Below the pieces are notes generated by a model. That model made no database searches. It saw only the letters and a program-made list of their open reading frames with translations, and had not been told where the DNA came from. Below are positions 10,141 through 21,011 of a stretch of 64,000 bases of DNA, piece after piece (position 1 is the stretch's first letter; every line of letters starts with the position of its first letter). Source of the DNA: [Phialemoniopsis] sp. UDSM-2020 (taxonomy: Eukaryota; Ascomycota; Sordariomycetes; Thyridiales; Thyridiaceae); assembly GCA_018873225.1 (NCBI GenBank), contig JAEILZ010000009.1, positions 1,975,501 through 2,039,500 of the forward strand. The letters are read 5' to 3'. A program made the position numbers and the translations under genes.

Positions 10141-11925
10141 ATGCGCTCCCGAACTGCCGGCTTCGCGGTCGGAGCGGCGGCCGTCCAGGGCGTCCTCGGA
10201 GCGGGTCCCCTCCAGATCTACTGGACGACAGACATCTCGACCAATTTCAATCAAGAACATACGATACCGGCCACCTTTGGACCGGACGGGCCTTGGCAGG
10301 CGGCCGTACTCCAGATCGGCACCTTCAAGTTGGGCAAGAGTCAGGGAAGCGTTTATGCGCCCGTCTGGCCCTCCGGATCCTACCTCGTCCAGATCCTGGA
10401 CGGGCCGGAGCCGCAGAGCAACTACACGACCAAGAACTCGACCTCGGCCGTGAGCACGCGCACCACCCTAGCCCAGTCCGACTCGTGGTGGTCCGATACC
10501 TTTATGAACGACACCTTTGAGGCCAAGATGTTCTACGACGTCGTCTCGCTCAACGGCAAGACGGGCTCCGCCTCGTACAAGGCCAACGCCAGCGTCGCCG
10601 CCGCGACCGAGTGGAGCGTGCCGGCGTACCCGGGCGGCGCGTCGTACACGGCGCCCGTCGGCATCCTCGGCCTCGGCCCGGAGGACAGCGTGCGCGCCGG
10701 CGACGACCCGCAAGGCTCGATCCTCCAGCAGCTCAAGGCCGCCGGCGACATCCCCTCGCAGTCCTTCAGCATGCACATCGGCAGCGCGGCGCACGGGCAG
10801 CCGGGCTCGCTCGTCCTGGGCGGGTACGAGGAGAACCGCGTCGTCGGGCCCGTCGCGACGCTGCGCATGCAGGGCGCGCAGCAGATCGCCTTCCTCGTCG
10901 ACGTCGTCCTGGGCGTCGAGACGGGCGGCTCGCCCTGGTCTAGCAACGGTAGTGTTCCGGGCAGCGTGTACATGGGCAACGACGCGTCGCCGCGCGCCGT
11001 CGAGATCGTCAAGCAGCTCGGCGGCGTGGCCGGCGCGAGCGTCATGACGCCCAACGCCGCGTCGCCCATGATGTACATGCCGCCGAGCACGTGCCGCGAG
11101 GCGGCCAAGCACCTGCCCGTCACCTGGGACGAGAGGCTGCAGCTGTACCTCTGGAACGTCAATGACCCGCAGTACGCGCGCATCGTGCGGTCGCCGGCGT
11201 ACATGGGCGTCGTGCTCTCTGACAGCGACGCCAAGAACGTCACGATCAAGGTTCCCTTCGCGTTGCTGAATCTGACGCTCGACAAGCCTATCGTCGACAC
11301 GCCGACGCCGTACTTCCCCTGCAAGCCGTTTGACGGCGACACGCTCGGGTTCTGGCAGCTGGGTCGGGCGTTCCTGCAGGCGGCATTTATGGCGGTCGAC
11401 TTTGACGCCAACACAACGTACCTCGCTCAGGCGCCCGGACCGGGCATGTCGCAGAGTGTGATTAAGCCGATCAATGTGGGCGATACGGCGGCGTCGTTCT
11501 CGACCAAGCCTGCGTCGGAGTTTGCCCGGTCGTGGAGTGGGGCATGGGAGGTGCTGCCGGCGGACGGCACGTCGGCGGATGGGAGCACGGAGGGCGGCGC
11601 TTCGGGTGACAAGGGCCTGTCTGCCGGGGGAATCGCGGGCATCGTGATTGGTGTTGTGGCCGGCCTGTTCCTTCTCGGTCTGCCGGTGTTTTGCATGTGG
11701 CGCCGAAAGAAGAGGCAGAGCCTGTCGGAGAAGAGCACAGCGGCTGATGCGGCGAACCAGCCTCACGAGTATTACACTCCCAAGGGACCCGGCGAGCTGG
11801 ACGGGCAGCACGTGGGCGGGCCGCGGCATGAGATGGAGGTGCCGCACGTCACGCACGAGGCGCCTCAGGACAACCCGGTCTACGAGCTTCCCAACAGCCA
11901 CGCCGAGACCAGGCCGAGTCACTAG
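10141..11925 (+). CDS. Membrane-anchored pepsin-fold (A1-like) protein lacking catalytic Asp motifs
   Basis: A single exon, 594 residues. An N-terminal signal peptide (about 1-20) is followed by a bilobal pepsin-like domain to about residue 440. Supporting blocks are VGILGLGPEDS, SFSMHIGS...GSLVLGGYEENRVVG, PSTCREAAKHLPVTWDE and FWQLGRAFLQAAFMAVDF. A C-terminal membrane segment (GIAGIVIGVVAGLFLLGLPV) and a basic, polar cytoplasmic tail follow. No DTG or DSG motif is present. At the first active-site position the sequence reads VYAPVWPSGSYLV. At the second it reads MTPNAASPMMYMPP, with Asn where Asp is expected. Seen: catalytic motifs absent. Inferred: a non-proteolytic cell-surface protein, perhaps cell-wall related. 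Coding is strongly GC3-biased. Convergent with the DHA1 transporter 109 bases downstream. Confidence 0.82.
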   Translation: MRSRTAGFAVGAAAVQGVLGAGPLQIYWTTDISTNFNQEHTIPATFGPDGPWQAAVLQIGTFKLGKSQGSVYAPVWPSGSYLVQILDGPEPQSNYTTKNSTSAVSTRTTLAQSDSWWSDTFMNDTFEAKMFYDVVSLNGKTGSASYKANASVAAATEWSVPAYPGGASYTAPVGILGLGPEDSVRAGDDPQGSILQQLKAAGDIPSQSFSMHIGSAAHGQPGSLVLGGYEENRVVGPVATLRMQGAQQIAFLVDVVLGVETGGSPWSSNGSVPGSVYMGNDASPRAVEIVKQLGGVAGASVMTPNAASPMMYMPPSTCREAAKHLPVTWDERLQLYLWNVNDPQYARIVRSPAYMGVVLSDSDAKNVTIKVPFALLNLTLDKPIVDTPTPYFPCKPFDGDTLGFWQLGRAFLQAAFMAVDFDANTTYLAQAPGPGMSQSVIKPINVGDTAASFSTKPASEFARSWSGAWEVLPADGTSADGSTEGGASGDKGLSAGGIAGIVIGVVAGLFLLGLPVFCMWRRKKRQSLSEKSTAADAANQPHEYYTPKGPGELDGQHVGGPRHEMEVPHVTHEAPQDNPVYELPNSHAETRPSH

Positions 11926-12034
11926 ACAGAGATACAGTCCTTTATAGATAAATGCATTAGATACCCCTTCGCAATCTGTCTGTTCAACGCTGATTCTATG
12001 CAAATGCTGATAATTTATTCGTTCATGACATCGT

Positions 12035-13708
12035 TTATTTGGCTTCCGCCACGGGTTCGACCGAGACGGCCGCCCTCTCCGCCTCCTCCTCTTTCTCCTG
12101 CTGCTTCAGCAAGCGCAGACGTCTCTCCTCTCTCCACCCCGGCCCCCACCTCTGCAGAATGTACAAGATGGGCGTGAACACGAGGCAGAGCAGCGACCAA
12201 AAGGTAAACGTCCACCCCCTGCCGATGTGCTCGATCATCTTTTCGATAAAGGCCACCGATATGGCGCCGAAAAGACACCTAATCAGATTCAAAGCAGCCA
12301 CAGCCGTCGCCGGCGCCTGCGGGTTGAGGTCGACGCACAGCGTCTGCAGGATCGAGTACGAGCCCGTGACGGTGAGCCCGACGAGAAAGGACATGACGAG
12401 CGGCACGGCGATGTGCGCCTCGCGCTGCAGGGCCCAGCCGTAGCCCGTCGTGGCGACGAGGCCGACGCTGAGGATCGGCATGACGACCTGCGCGCGCGCC
12501 TTCTCGATGGGGAACTTGGACAGGTCGTCGCCGCGCTTGAAGTCGATCGTGAAGCCGATCTTGCGCGCGACGCGGCGGTAGTTCCAGTCGAGCAGGTAGC
12601 CCTGGCCGATGGAGGCGGCGCAGCAGCCGCAGCCGTAGGGGAGGTAGCACAGGCCGATCTGCAGGTCGTTGAGCCCGTAGATGGGCTTGAACTGCGTCGA
12701 CAGCGTCGCCGACATGAGGATGAAGACGAGGTAGATGAGGGCGCTGAGGAAGAGGATCTGTGACAGGTCCTTTTCGACGAGGATCCGTAGGGCTTTAAGG
12801 GGGTTTGGAAGACCCAGTTTCTGCTTGGGCGCGCCTGTGTCTGTCTGCTTTGGCTGCTTTCGGAGGCGCCAGTGGTCCAAGAGCGTCCTGTTCCATCCGC
12901 GCGGTGGTATTGAGCCGTTACCGACTACCTTCCGGCACGTCTCCGGGATGAACAATGTGTAGGGGATCGTGGCAACCCCAGACAGTATGGCACAGAACCA
13001 GAATATAGCTCTCCATCCCAGAAACTCGGTCAAGATGCCGCCCAGAACAGGACTGATCGCTGGCCCGGCGTTCAGACCAGCGCTCACAAAGCCCATGTAC
13101 TTTCCCCGCTCCGCAGAAACACTGATGTCGGCGACGACGGCAAAAGCCAAAGCGATGGTACCGCTGCTGCCAGAGCTCTGCACCATCCGTAGCACAAGAA
13201 GGGCCGCATAGTTAGTCTGCAGGGCGAGGCCGATGTTGGCGAGGACATAGACGCCCATGGCGATGATAAAGGCCGGCCTACGGCCAGAAACATCACCAAA
13301 GTCGCCAAAGATCGTGGGCGCGATACCCTGGCAGACCATGTAAGTCGTGATGGTCAGGTTGATGAGGCTGAGAGAGACGCCGAGATCCTTGGCGATGGGG
13401 TTGAGCGCGGGGAAATAGATGGTGGCGGTCATTGGCGAGACGAAGCTAATGCAGGACACAATCACCATGATCCAGATCTTGGTCGCCTTGGAGAAGACGC
13501 TGTAGGGCGGTCCGGTGGAGACCCGCGAGAGCGCCTCTCCTCCGTCCGGCTGGTCGTCTACGCTGCCGGCGCCGTCATCATCGGAGTCGGAGTGGTCGGC
13601 GGTGAGGACGGCGCCCGTGCCACCGGCTTCCTGGACGGACTGCTCGCCGGTCCGGTGGGCGAGCTCGGAGGGAGAGGGGATAGTAGTCAAGTCATTCTTT
13701 TCTTCCAT
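12035..13708 (-). CDS. MFS drug:H+ antiporter, DHA1 family
   Basis: A single exon, 557 residues, with ATG at 13708. A hydrophilic N-terminal tail of about 80 residues precedes 12 predicted membrane segments. The first segment and loop read SFVSPMTATIYFPALNPIAKDLGVSLSLINL, typical of fungal DHA1 (Qdr/Flr/Tpo-like) exporters. GDFGDVSGRRPAF is MFS motif A, and GLNAGPAISPVLGGILTEFLGWRAIFW contains antiporter motif C (GPxxxPxxGG). The central loop and final cytoplasmic tail are charged. The likely role is plasma-membrane efflux of organic compounds or polyamines; the substrate is not deducible. Single-exon structure and length match the family. Confidence 0.92.
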   Translation of the reverse strand: MEEKNDLTTIPSPSELAHRTGEQSVQEAGGTGAVLTADHSDSDDDGAGSVDDQPDGGEALSRVSTGPPYSVFSKATKIWIMVIVSCISFVSPMTATIYFPALNPIAKDLGVSLSLINLTITTYMVCQGIAPTIFGDFGDVSGRRPAFIIAMGVYVLANIGLALQTNYAALLVLRMVQSSGSSGTIALAFAVVADISVSAERGKYMGFVSAGLNAGPAISPVLGGILTEFLGWRAIFWFCAILSGVATIPYTLFIPETCRKVVGNGSIPPRGWNRTLLDHWRLRKQPKQTDTGAPKQKLGLPNPLKALRILVEKDLSQILFLSALIYLVFILMSATLSTQFKPIYGLNDLQIGLCYLPYGCGCCAASIGQGYLLDWNYRRVARKIGFTIDFKRGDDLSKFPIEKARAQVVMPILSVGLVATTGYGWALQREAHIAVPLVMSFLVGLTVTGSYSILQTLCVDLNPQAPATAVAALNLIRCLFGAISVAFIEKMIEHIGRGWTFTFWSLLCLVFTPILYILQRWGPGWREERRLRLLKQQEKEEEAERAAVSVEPVAEAK

Positions 13709-14859
13709 GGTGAATGACGTCCAACTATGGATGGGGTCATGCCAGGCGGACTGTCAAGAGGTGCAACACCGACGGTTTCTTGGGTCGAAAATAAAGCAGA
13801 GCCAAGTGACAATTGCCATCATCAGGTCGTCAAAGATTGGCTAAGACTTCTCTGGAGGGATCGGCTTGGGTGGGTACGGTATGCTTCTCTAGTCAACCTA
13901 GTGTGTTCTTATCAAGGGGATTTGACCCGGTAATAACAGTTCCTGGGTGCACATCGGCCTGCCATTTTGGGACTTGACTTTGACTCCACCACGGGCTCAA
14001 CTGGCCGTGCGGCAGGGCCGGTCTTGCAGAAGATAGAGAAGCCGTGGCCGATGAGCAAAGCCGAGCGGAATGAGCAAGTTATCAGCATGCTCTTGTTGTC
14101 CCTAAGTAATGCGAATGCAGACGAGCAGATTGGACAGGGAATCTCAAACGCTGTTGGGCATGCGCTTGTTCCCCTTTGGGAGACAATAGCACGCCATGAC
14201 ACATTCTAGCATTGCTGGTGTGGGACTCGTCTCCGTGGTCGGCCAACGTCCGAACCCGGGGTTAGATGGATATCCGGGAAATGGCATATTGTCCAGCGCG
14301 GAAAATGACAAGCGGTAAAGAACTTGTGAATCCTCTGTTTGTGTTGTTTTCAGTCTTTGGAAAGGAAAGGCACAGAGTACTAGGCGCGATACCTCCTATG
14401 AAACTTCATTCTTGTAATGACCTTCAACGTGACCGACGGGCGAGACTTTGGTAGCAACCTGGGTTTTACTGCACGAGGAGCCGATCCGAAGCCGGGGAAA
14501 GCTTGGCTCGTAGAAGTGGGTGTGGTGGGGAGCCAGACAGAACGAGCATATCATCGGACTCATGGTGAAAACTACGGTTCAAATTTTGGTGGGCCCCGAA
14601 GCCGAGCGCCGAGTAGAGGCGCGCCACAATGTGGCTCAAACAGCCACACATTAAGCAGGCAAGCCACGTGTGGCGCGCTGGAAACACGTCAAGCTTAAGC
14701 TCCCACCAAGCTTGAATCAAGAGCTGGCTGCGCAACATGGGCACGGCATAGAACCGGCGTCGCCTTTCCTACAGTCGAACAGACCACGAGATGACTTTAC
14801 GATAGCGTACGAGATTTCATCCCAGCCCAAAACCCCAGCGGACGAAATAGCTCGCTCCA
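13709..14859. other. Divergent promoter region, no gene seen
   Basis: 1151 bases upstream of both the DHA1 transporter and the syntaxin gene. It contains a small cluster of GCCACA elements described separately. No coding frame shows domain or splice support. Confidence 0.5.
14623..14674. promoter_or_regulatory. Cluster of GCCACA/TGTGGC elements
   Basis: Within about 52 bases there is a perfect inverted repeat GCCACA-A-TGTGGC (14623-14635), another GCCACA copy near 14643, and GCCACGTGTGGC (14663-14674) containing a CACGTG core. The cluster lies about 190 bases before the syntaxin ATG. Regulatory meaning is inferred from the symmetry only. Confidence 0.3.
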
Positions 14860-16016
14860 ATGGCCGACCTAACCTCTACTTTTGACGGGCTCTTGAAGGG
14901 CCACGATGCTCCTCCCACACGACGGAGCTTTGATATCAAGCGAATAGACGAATTTCTCAAGGAAGCCTACAGGATAGTACGTACACGCAGATCATGAGCA
15001 GACATTCCCCTCGGCCCGCTGACACAGGCTCCAGAACACCCACATCGTCAACCTGCACACCCAACTCCGCGATGTCCGCCGCGCCTACCTCTCGACCGCC
15101 CAGCCGCGCAAGACCCAGCTGCGCACCGCCCGCAACTCCGAGCAGCAGCAGCAGCTCACCCTGACCGACCAGCAGCGCGAGGAGATCGACGCCGACGCCA
15201 AGCGCCTGCTGCGGGACCTCAACGCGTCGATCCGCAGCCTGTCCGAGGCCGAGGAGCTGCACCAGAGCACGCAGCAGGCGCTCCTGCGCAAGCGCTTCGC
15301 GGCGAGCCTCTCGACTTTGCTCAGCGGTCTCACATCAAACCCGGAGCGCGACGCGGCGGAGCGGGCGCTGCAGCAGGTGGCGGCGCACCGCGAGAGCGTC
15401 TTGTGGTACCTGCGGCAGCGTCTGCAGGAGTGCGGCAAGGCGCAGCAGAGCATGATGGAGGTGCGCCTCACGCGGGAGATGGAGAAGAACAGGAGCGTGC
15501 TGGCCAAGGCAAAGCTCGATGCGCAGTGGACGGGGTCGGCGGAGGCCTCGGCGGCGGGAGTGGCGCCCGGGAAGGGGCCCTCGACGGCACACTTGGACGA
15601 GGAGGACGACAGGAGGAGGATGGGGAGGGACGACTTGACGGACGAGCAGATACAAATGTTCGAGCGGGACAACCAGGACATGCTCAAGCACTACGAGAGC
15701 ACGTTGGACAAGGTCCAGTAAGTTGAATCGTGCTTCGTCAGTTTGACAACGCAACGGCTAATGGCATCTTCACAGGACGGCAGAAAGATCACTCGTCGAG
15801 ATATCGGAGCTGCAGACGTTGCTGGTCAACAACCTCGAGATACAGGCATCGCATATCGAGCAGCTGGTGACGGACTCGCTGAGCACGTCGGACAATGTGG
15901 AAAAGGGTAATAAGGAGCTCAAGAAGGCGCTGGAGAGGCCGAGCACGGCCAAGTACACCTTTTTCGCGGCAAGCGGGCTGTGTCTGTTTGTCATTGTATG
16001 GGACCTCTTGATCTAG
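14860..16016 (+). CDS. ufe1: Syntaxin-18/Ufe1-type ER t-SNARE
   Basis: Three exons: 14860-14976, 15035-15717 and 15776-16016, with 58-nt introns, giving 346 residues. The N-terminus (DEFLKEAYRI joined to NTHIVNLHTQLRDVR, then AYLSTAQPRKTQ) matches the syntaxin-18 N-terminal domain. A long helical, Gln/Arg-rich middle follows. The C-terminal SNARE helix begins around ERSLVEISELQTLLV and runs to the QLVTDSLSTSDNVEKGNKELKKA region. A single C-terminal membrane anchor (YTFFAASGLCLFVIVWDLLI) ends the protein. Family role: a Q-SNARE on the ER that accepts COPI vesicles from the Golgi, working with Sec20/Use1/Dsl1. The acceptor CCAG at 15031-15034 was chosen because it keeps phase 0 and the conserved RINTHI junction. 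Confidence 0.9.
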
Positions 16017-17384
16017 ATAAGCTCAAGATCTCTACTTCTGGTCTGGTAGGCAAGCGGCGTGATCACAGGTCAATAGAGAGCATTGCGATGTATGGCATAG
16101 AAAGTGCTTGCCCCTGCCTGATTCCGGCAGCTTGTGCCTTGCCTATAGGGCCCGCTTACGTCTGTTTTACATGGAGTCAGTGCTCAAAAAAAAGAAGCCT
16201 ACGGGGTGGTCTCGAACAAAGGTTCTTCAACATTGTAAAAACCAGACGGCAAAAAGCGAAGACCCTGGCTAGCCAGGAGGGGTTCTCGAAAATGATGGTT
16301 CATCAATAGTTGAGCTACTTCGCCAAGAAACAAACCGCTTAATTCGCATTATACGGCATGCTTGGGGCCAGCCGGAAACTCAGGACAAAGATCGGGTTCG
16401 TTAGCACGCAAGAAAGCTGTGACCCAGGTGATTCAACCAGAAGAGCCAAGCACATTGCCAAAACCATGCATCAGTGCTTAAAAGTAGGCCGTGATAACTA
16501 TTTCAGAGCCTCATGACCTGCTCTGATGTCACTCGTCGTCTATGCTCATGACTGCCGTCATGGTAAGCGCCAGCAGCCGTCCCCGAGGCTCGTTGCCTCG
16601 GCCTCGTGTCAGCAACCGAGCAGCCCTGCAACCCGAATCTGCCCTATTTTGGTGCGTCTTCACATGCTCCGGGGACGCTAAAGTATGAATTGTCAGGGCT
16701 TGTGGGGAAATCGTTATGCTATTTAGGCTCGAGCATTTCCGCCCGCGCGGACAATTACACACTCTCAATGACGATTAACGAAACGAAGGATCCTTCTTGC
16801 TCGTCTTGTTGATTTTGAGATATTTTTTTTTTTGTCGAAAAGTATCCCGTCCCGCGCGTTCCCACTTTGCTCGTCAAACTGCGGTTACTCTTTGTCATCG
16901 CGCGAGATCCGACCGTGCCGCCGTCAAACCGCCGAGTCGCATCGCATCATTCCTTGCTGCTCTCGATTACATTAGCAGGTTAGACTGCCCATCGTCCGAC
17001 ATTGTCCGCCCATTTTGTGCTTTCAGAGCGATCCGATTCGCCAAGCCAAGACCCCTCATACCCCGTCGCCCGCCCAATCTTACGCCATCAGCCCGGGGCC
17101 AGCTCTGCCGACACAGCACCCTGCATTGGAGCGCCTGGACGCCCTCTTGGACTAGCACCAATTTTCTGGGGAAAAGGGAAATCTGAAAGAATTGGCGCAG
17201 GCACACAAGCCCACAAACCCACTGGACGCGGCCACCTGAGCACCTAAATCTTCACCCCCAAGAAATCACATTCCCCCACCATAAGCCTGGGCAGTGCGGG
17301 CTTGCGTCTCCGCTCCCCACCCCGATATCCATAATCCAGTGCAGCGAGAGCGATAGCAGGACCAACCAGCGAACCAGTAAAACC
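16017..17384. other. Intergenic with aspartate aminotransferase promoter
   Basis: 1368 bases without a supported gene. An 11-T run sits at 16823-16833, and the stretch 16900-17380 is pyrimidine-rich and lacks long frames on the plus strand. That is consistent with a long promoter and leader for the downstream housekeeping gene. Confidence 0.5.
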
Positions 17385-18940
17385 ATGGCGCATCATCGGA
17401 CCACATCTTCTCCAAGCTCCCAAAACCACACTCCTTCCTCTTCTTCTTCATCCTCAGTACCAAATTCTGCTGCTTCCCGGTTACGCAAAATCGCAGACCA
17501 AATGGCGCCCTCAGCAGTAACAACCAGCTTCCCGGCGGATGTCGTGCCGCAGGCTCCAGAAGACCCCCTCTTTGGTCTGATGCGAGCCTACAAGGCTGAC
17601 CAGAGCAAGGACAAGATCGACTTGGTGGGGGATTTCCCGAGCATTCCCCGAGCGTGCAACAACACCACGCCGCCCACGAGTCGCTATTGCTAACAATTGA
17701 TTTTATTCGTAGGGTATTGGCGCCTACAGAGACAACAATGCGAAGCCTTGGGTTCTTCCCGTCGTAAAAAAGGTAAGTGTTACTGCTGCCCTCGTGGTCC
17801 CTGCCCAATTTCCCGGACCCTCACTCTCCGAGAACAAGTGACTAACCGTCGGATTACGCGACTCTGCAGGCCGACGACATCCTCCACAACGACCCCGAGC
17901 TGAACCACGAGTACCTCCCCATCGCCGGCCTGGCCTCCTTCACCAACAAGGCCCGCGAGATCTTCCTCGGCGCCGACTCGCCCGCCCTCAAGGAGGAGCG
18001 AGTCACCTCCGTCCAGACCATCTCCGGCACCGGCGCCGTCCACCTCGGCGCCCTCTTCCTCGCCAAGTTCTACAAGGGCAACCGCACCATCTACTTCTCC
18101 AACCCCACCTGGGCCAACCACAAGCAGATCTTTGACAATGTCGCCCTGCCCACGGCCACCTACCCCTACTTCGACAAGAAGACCAAGGGCCTCGACTTTG
18201 AGGGCATGAAGGCCGCCCTCAAGGACGCCCCGGACCACTCCATCATCCTGCTTCACGCCTGCGCCCACAACCCCACGGGCGTCGACCCCACCGAGGAGCA
18301 GTGGCGCGAGATCGCCGACATCATGCGCCAGAAGAGCCACTTTCCCTTCTTCGACTCGGCCTACCAGGGCTTCGCCTCGGGCGACCTCGAGCGCGACGCC
18401 ACCGCGGTCCGCTACTTTGTCCAGCAAGGCTTCGAGCTCCTCGTCGCCCAGTCCTTCGCCAAGAACTTTGGCCTCTACGGCGAGCGCGCCGGCTGCTTCC
18501 ACTTCGTCACGGCGCCGGGCCCCCAGGCCAAGGACGACACGACGCGCATCGCCTCGCAGCTCGCCATCCTGCAGCGCTCCGAGATCTCGAACCCGCCCAT
18601 CTACGGCGCGCGCATCGTCAGCACCGTGCTCAACGACGCCAAGCTGTTCGCCGAGTGGCAGGACAACCTGCGCGAGATGTCGGGCCGCATCAAGGACATG
18701 CGCCAGGCGCTGCGGTCCAAGCTCGAGGAGCTCAAGACCCCGGGCACCTGGAACCACATCACGGACCAGATCGGCATGTTTAGCTTCACGGGCCTGTCGG
18801 AGCAGCAGGTGGCCAAGCTGCGCGACGAGTTCCACGTTTACATGACCAAGAACGGGCGCATCAGCATGGCCGGGCTCAACACGGGCAACGTCGACTATTT
18901 TGCCAAGGCGGTTGACAAGGTCGTCCGCGAGACGTCATAG
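17385..18940 (+). CDS. Aspartate aminotransferase, with N-terminal extension
   Basis: Three exons: 17385-17624, 17713-17772 and 17870-18940 (introns 88 and 97 nt), giving 456 residues. It catalyses the reversible transfer of the amino group from aspartate to 2-oxoglutarate (PLP enzyme, class I). Visible motifs are KIDL/GIGAYRDNNAKPWVLP, ISGTGAVHLGA, HACAHNPTGVDPT, SAYQGFASGDLERDA, and AQSFAKNFGLYGER with the PLP-binding Lys. The 39 residues before a second in-frame ATG (17502) are rich in Ser, Arg and His and have almost no acid, resembling a mitochondrial presequence. From that second ATG (MAPSAVTTSF...) the protein would have the length of the usual fungal cytosolic enzyme. Two isoforms from alternative starts are therefore plausible. 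Strong GC3 bias suggests high expression. Confidence 0.95.
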
Positions 18941-19357
18941 TTGTTTCTTATTGTTTGAAAAGTGGAATGCGTTATGTTGGCTCTGGGGTCGGCTATGACC
19001 CCTGGATATGAAATCTTGCACCGACCGAGTAATGTCATGGTGCACATACAAAAGATAGATCTCCTCTTTGACGGAGTAGCCAATTCAATTTCAACAACTG
19101 AGGCCCGGCTAGGGCAAGAGAACTTCCAATGTCCCGTGCTTCTACGGATGTCAAGTGCTTCTGGCGGCAGTGACTTAAAGTCAACTCTGAGTAGCGAAAT
19201 ATCTCGTAAGCGGATCACCCCGTCCCTGTCTCAAAGTGAAAGCATGTACTCCGTGACAACAACGCAGATCAGTTGATTACTTTCTTGGGACAACTTCAAC
19301 TCACCCTACCAGCCCATATTATCTAATTCTCTGTCAATTAATGTTCTTCCCCTGCGC
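18941..19357. other. Convergent intergenic region
   Basis: 417 bases between the 3' ends of the aminotransferase and sugar transporter genes. No gene or repeat is seen. Confidence 0.5.
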
Positions 19358-21011
19358 TCAATCAGCAAGCTTCTTGTCAGAGGACTGAATGATCTCAGTC
19401 TCCGCAATGACATCCAGCGACGTCGACGAGAACTTCCAAGCCGCGATCCGTTTCTCGAACAAAACATCCAGCTCCTCATACGTCCTCCCACGCGTCTCTG
19501 GCAGCCGGAAGATGCTCCAGAGTGTAGTAAGAAAAGCCAGCCCAAACCAGAACAGCGCGGTCTTGCCTCGCAGGTTGGCTTCTGTCGGGTTGATCAGGTA
19601 GGGCTCGATGGTGTTGTTGATGATGTTGATCACGTTGTACGCATTCCGCGCGATGCAGATGGTCTGAATCCTCAGTCGTGTGGCGCTGACTTCGGCGGCT
19701 AGAGCAAAGGACTGCGGTCCCAGAGTGGCGGAGTAGACGCCGAGCCAGACGATGGCCAGGGCCGCCTGCGCCCACTTGGCCGTCTCCTGGTTCTTGGCAA
19801 AGTCGAGAAGGCCGATGACCAGGAGGTCTAGTGTCAGGAGACTGAGACCCGTGATGATGAGGGTGCGGCGGCCAAAGAAGGTCATCAAGCCCCAGGAGAT
19901 CATCGTCGCTACGAAGGCCACGCCCATGCTACCGAAGTTGAGCTTGTAGGCGTCTCCGGCTGACAGGCCGGCCTGCGTGAAGAAGAAGCTCGCGGAGTAG
20001 CAGAGCGCTTGGCCGGGGAGACTCTGGGCTGACAGGGTCATGCACGCTATTTCGGTGCGTCTGAGGTTGGTGCCTTTGAAACAGTCTTTGTACGATGACT
20101 CGGTCTGCACGGCGACCTCGAAGTCGTTTGTGTGCACCATCATGGCAACCTTCTGCTCGATTGCCTGATCAGAAAGGCCTTTTGACAGCCTCTTGAGAGA
20201 TTTGGCAGCATCACCGGCTCTTCCACGGCGTATGAGCCACCAGGGCGAGTCAGGGGCCAGGAATGCGACTATGATCAACGGAACCGGCCATGCCCACTGT
20301 ATGGCAAAGGGGATGCGGTATGCCCACTCCGTAGGGTTATTGACTAGTCCTTGGAGCACGCCTGCACAGATCAGTTGTCCGATGACCCAGCAGATATTGA
20401 CGAACGAGGTCAGATATCCTCGGAGGGCCAAAGGGCAGATCTCGGAACTGTAGGCGCTGCCTTGAATCGAGAAGATGCCCCAGGGAATACCGACCAGGAC
20501 CTGTCCGACACATAGAACCCCGACTGAAGGCGCAAAGAATGAAATGAAGATCAGCCCAGACATGATGGTCAGTCCCCAGATGGTGACCATGCGGTGGCCG
20601 TACCACTCGGTCACGTATCCGTTGATGGCGAGGCCGATGATAGCACCACACTGAGAAGCGATGCCCAACCCGACTTGCCATGGCCCGGATATGATGTACT
20701 GGCCAGTGTCGGGGTGGTAGGTTCCGTATTTCTTGGCAAACGGCGGGAAGGCGAAGAAGCTGCTGAGGAGAATTGTGTCGTAGCCTTCCATTACGCTGAA
20801 CGATAGAGTTAGCATGTATAGGAGGGAAATATGCTGAGGCGTCCTACATTGTGAAGGACATGGCAATCGCCCAAAACACTGCCATAGGATACCGCTTGAA
20901 GGCCTCTTTTACTGTGAGCGAGTGCTCGTCATCGGTGGCTACGGCCGCGGCATTGTCAATGTCCGCTCGCCGCTCCCGATGGTCGGCTTCTGTCAAATCG
21001 TGTTGCTGCAT
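19358..21011 (-). CDS. MFS sugar transporter, MAL/alpha-glucoside permease type
   Basis: Two exons, 21011-20848 and 20795-19358, with a 52-nt intron (GTAGGA donor, GCTAAC branch point, TTCAG acceptor), giving 533 residues. The junction restores SFTIVMEGYDTILLSSFFAFP, a signature of fungal alpha-glucoside:H+ symporters. Other family marks are the YGHR motif in the loop after the second membrane segment, GIPWGIFSIQGSAYSSEICP, APDSPWWLIRRGR (PESP-like loop motif) and the terminal PETRGRTYEELD. It has twelve membrane segments. The likely substrate is a disaccharide or other glucoside at the plasma membrane. It is divergently transcribed from the ADP-ribosylglycohydrolase-like gene at 21916. Confidence 0.93.

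Noticed and set aside
10468..12003. A 511-codon open frame on the minus strand
   Set aside because: It lies antisense to the pepsin-fold gene, is dominated by Arg, Val, Ala and Gly, and has no domain. It is a product of strong GC3 bias.
17780..18835. A 351-codon minus-strand frame over the aminotransferase
   Set aside because: Leu/Val/Gly-rich low-complexity shadow of a GC3-biased gene; the plus strand encodes a clear enzyme.
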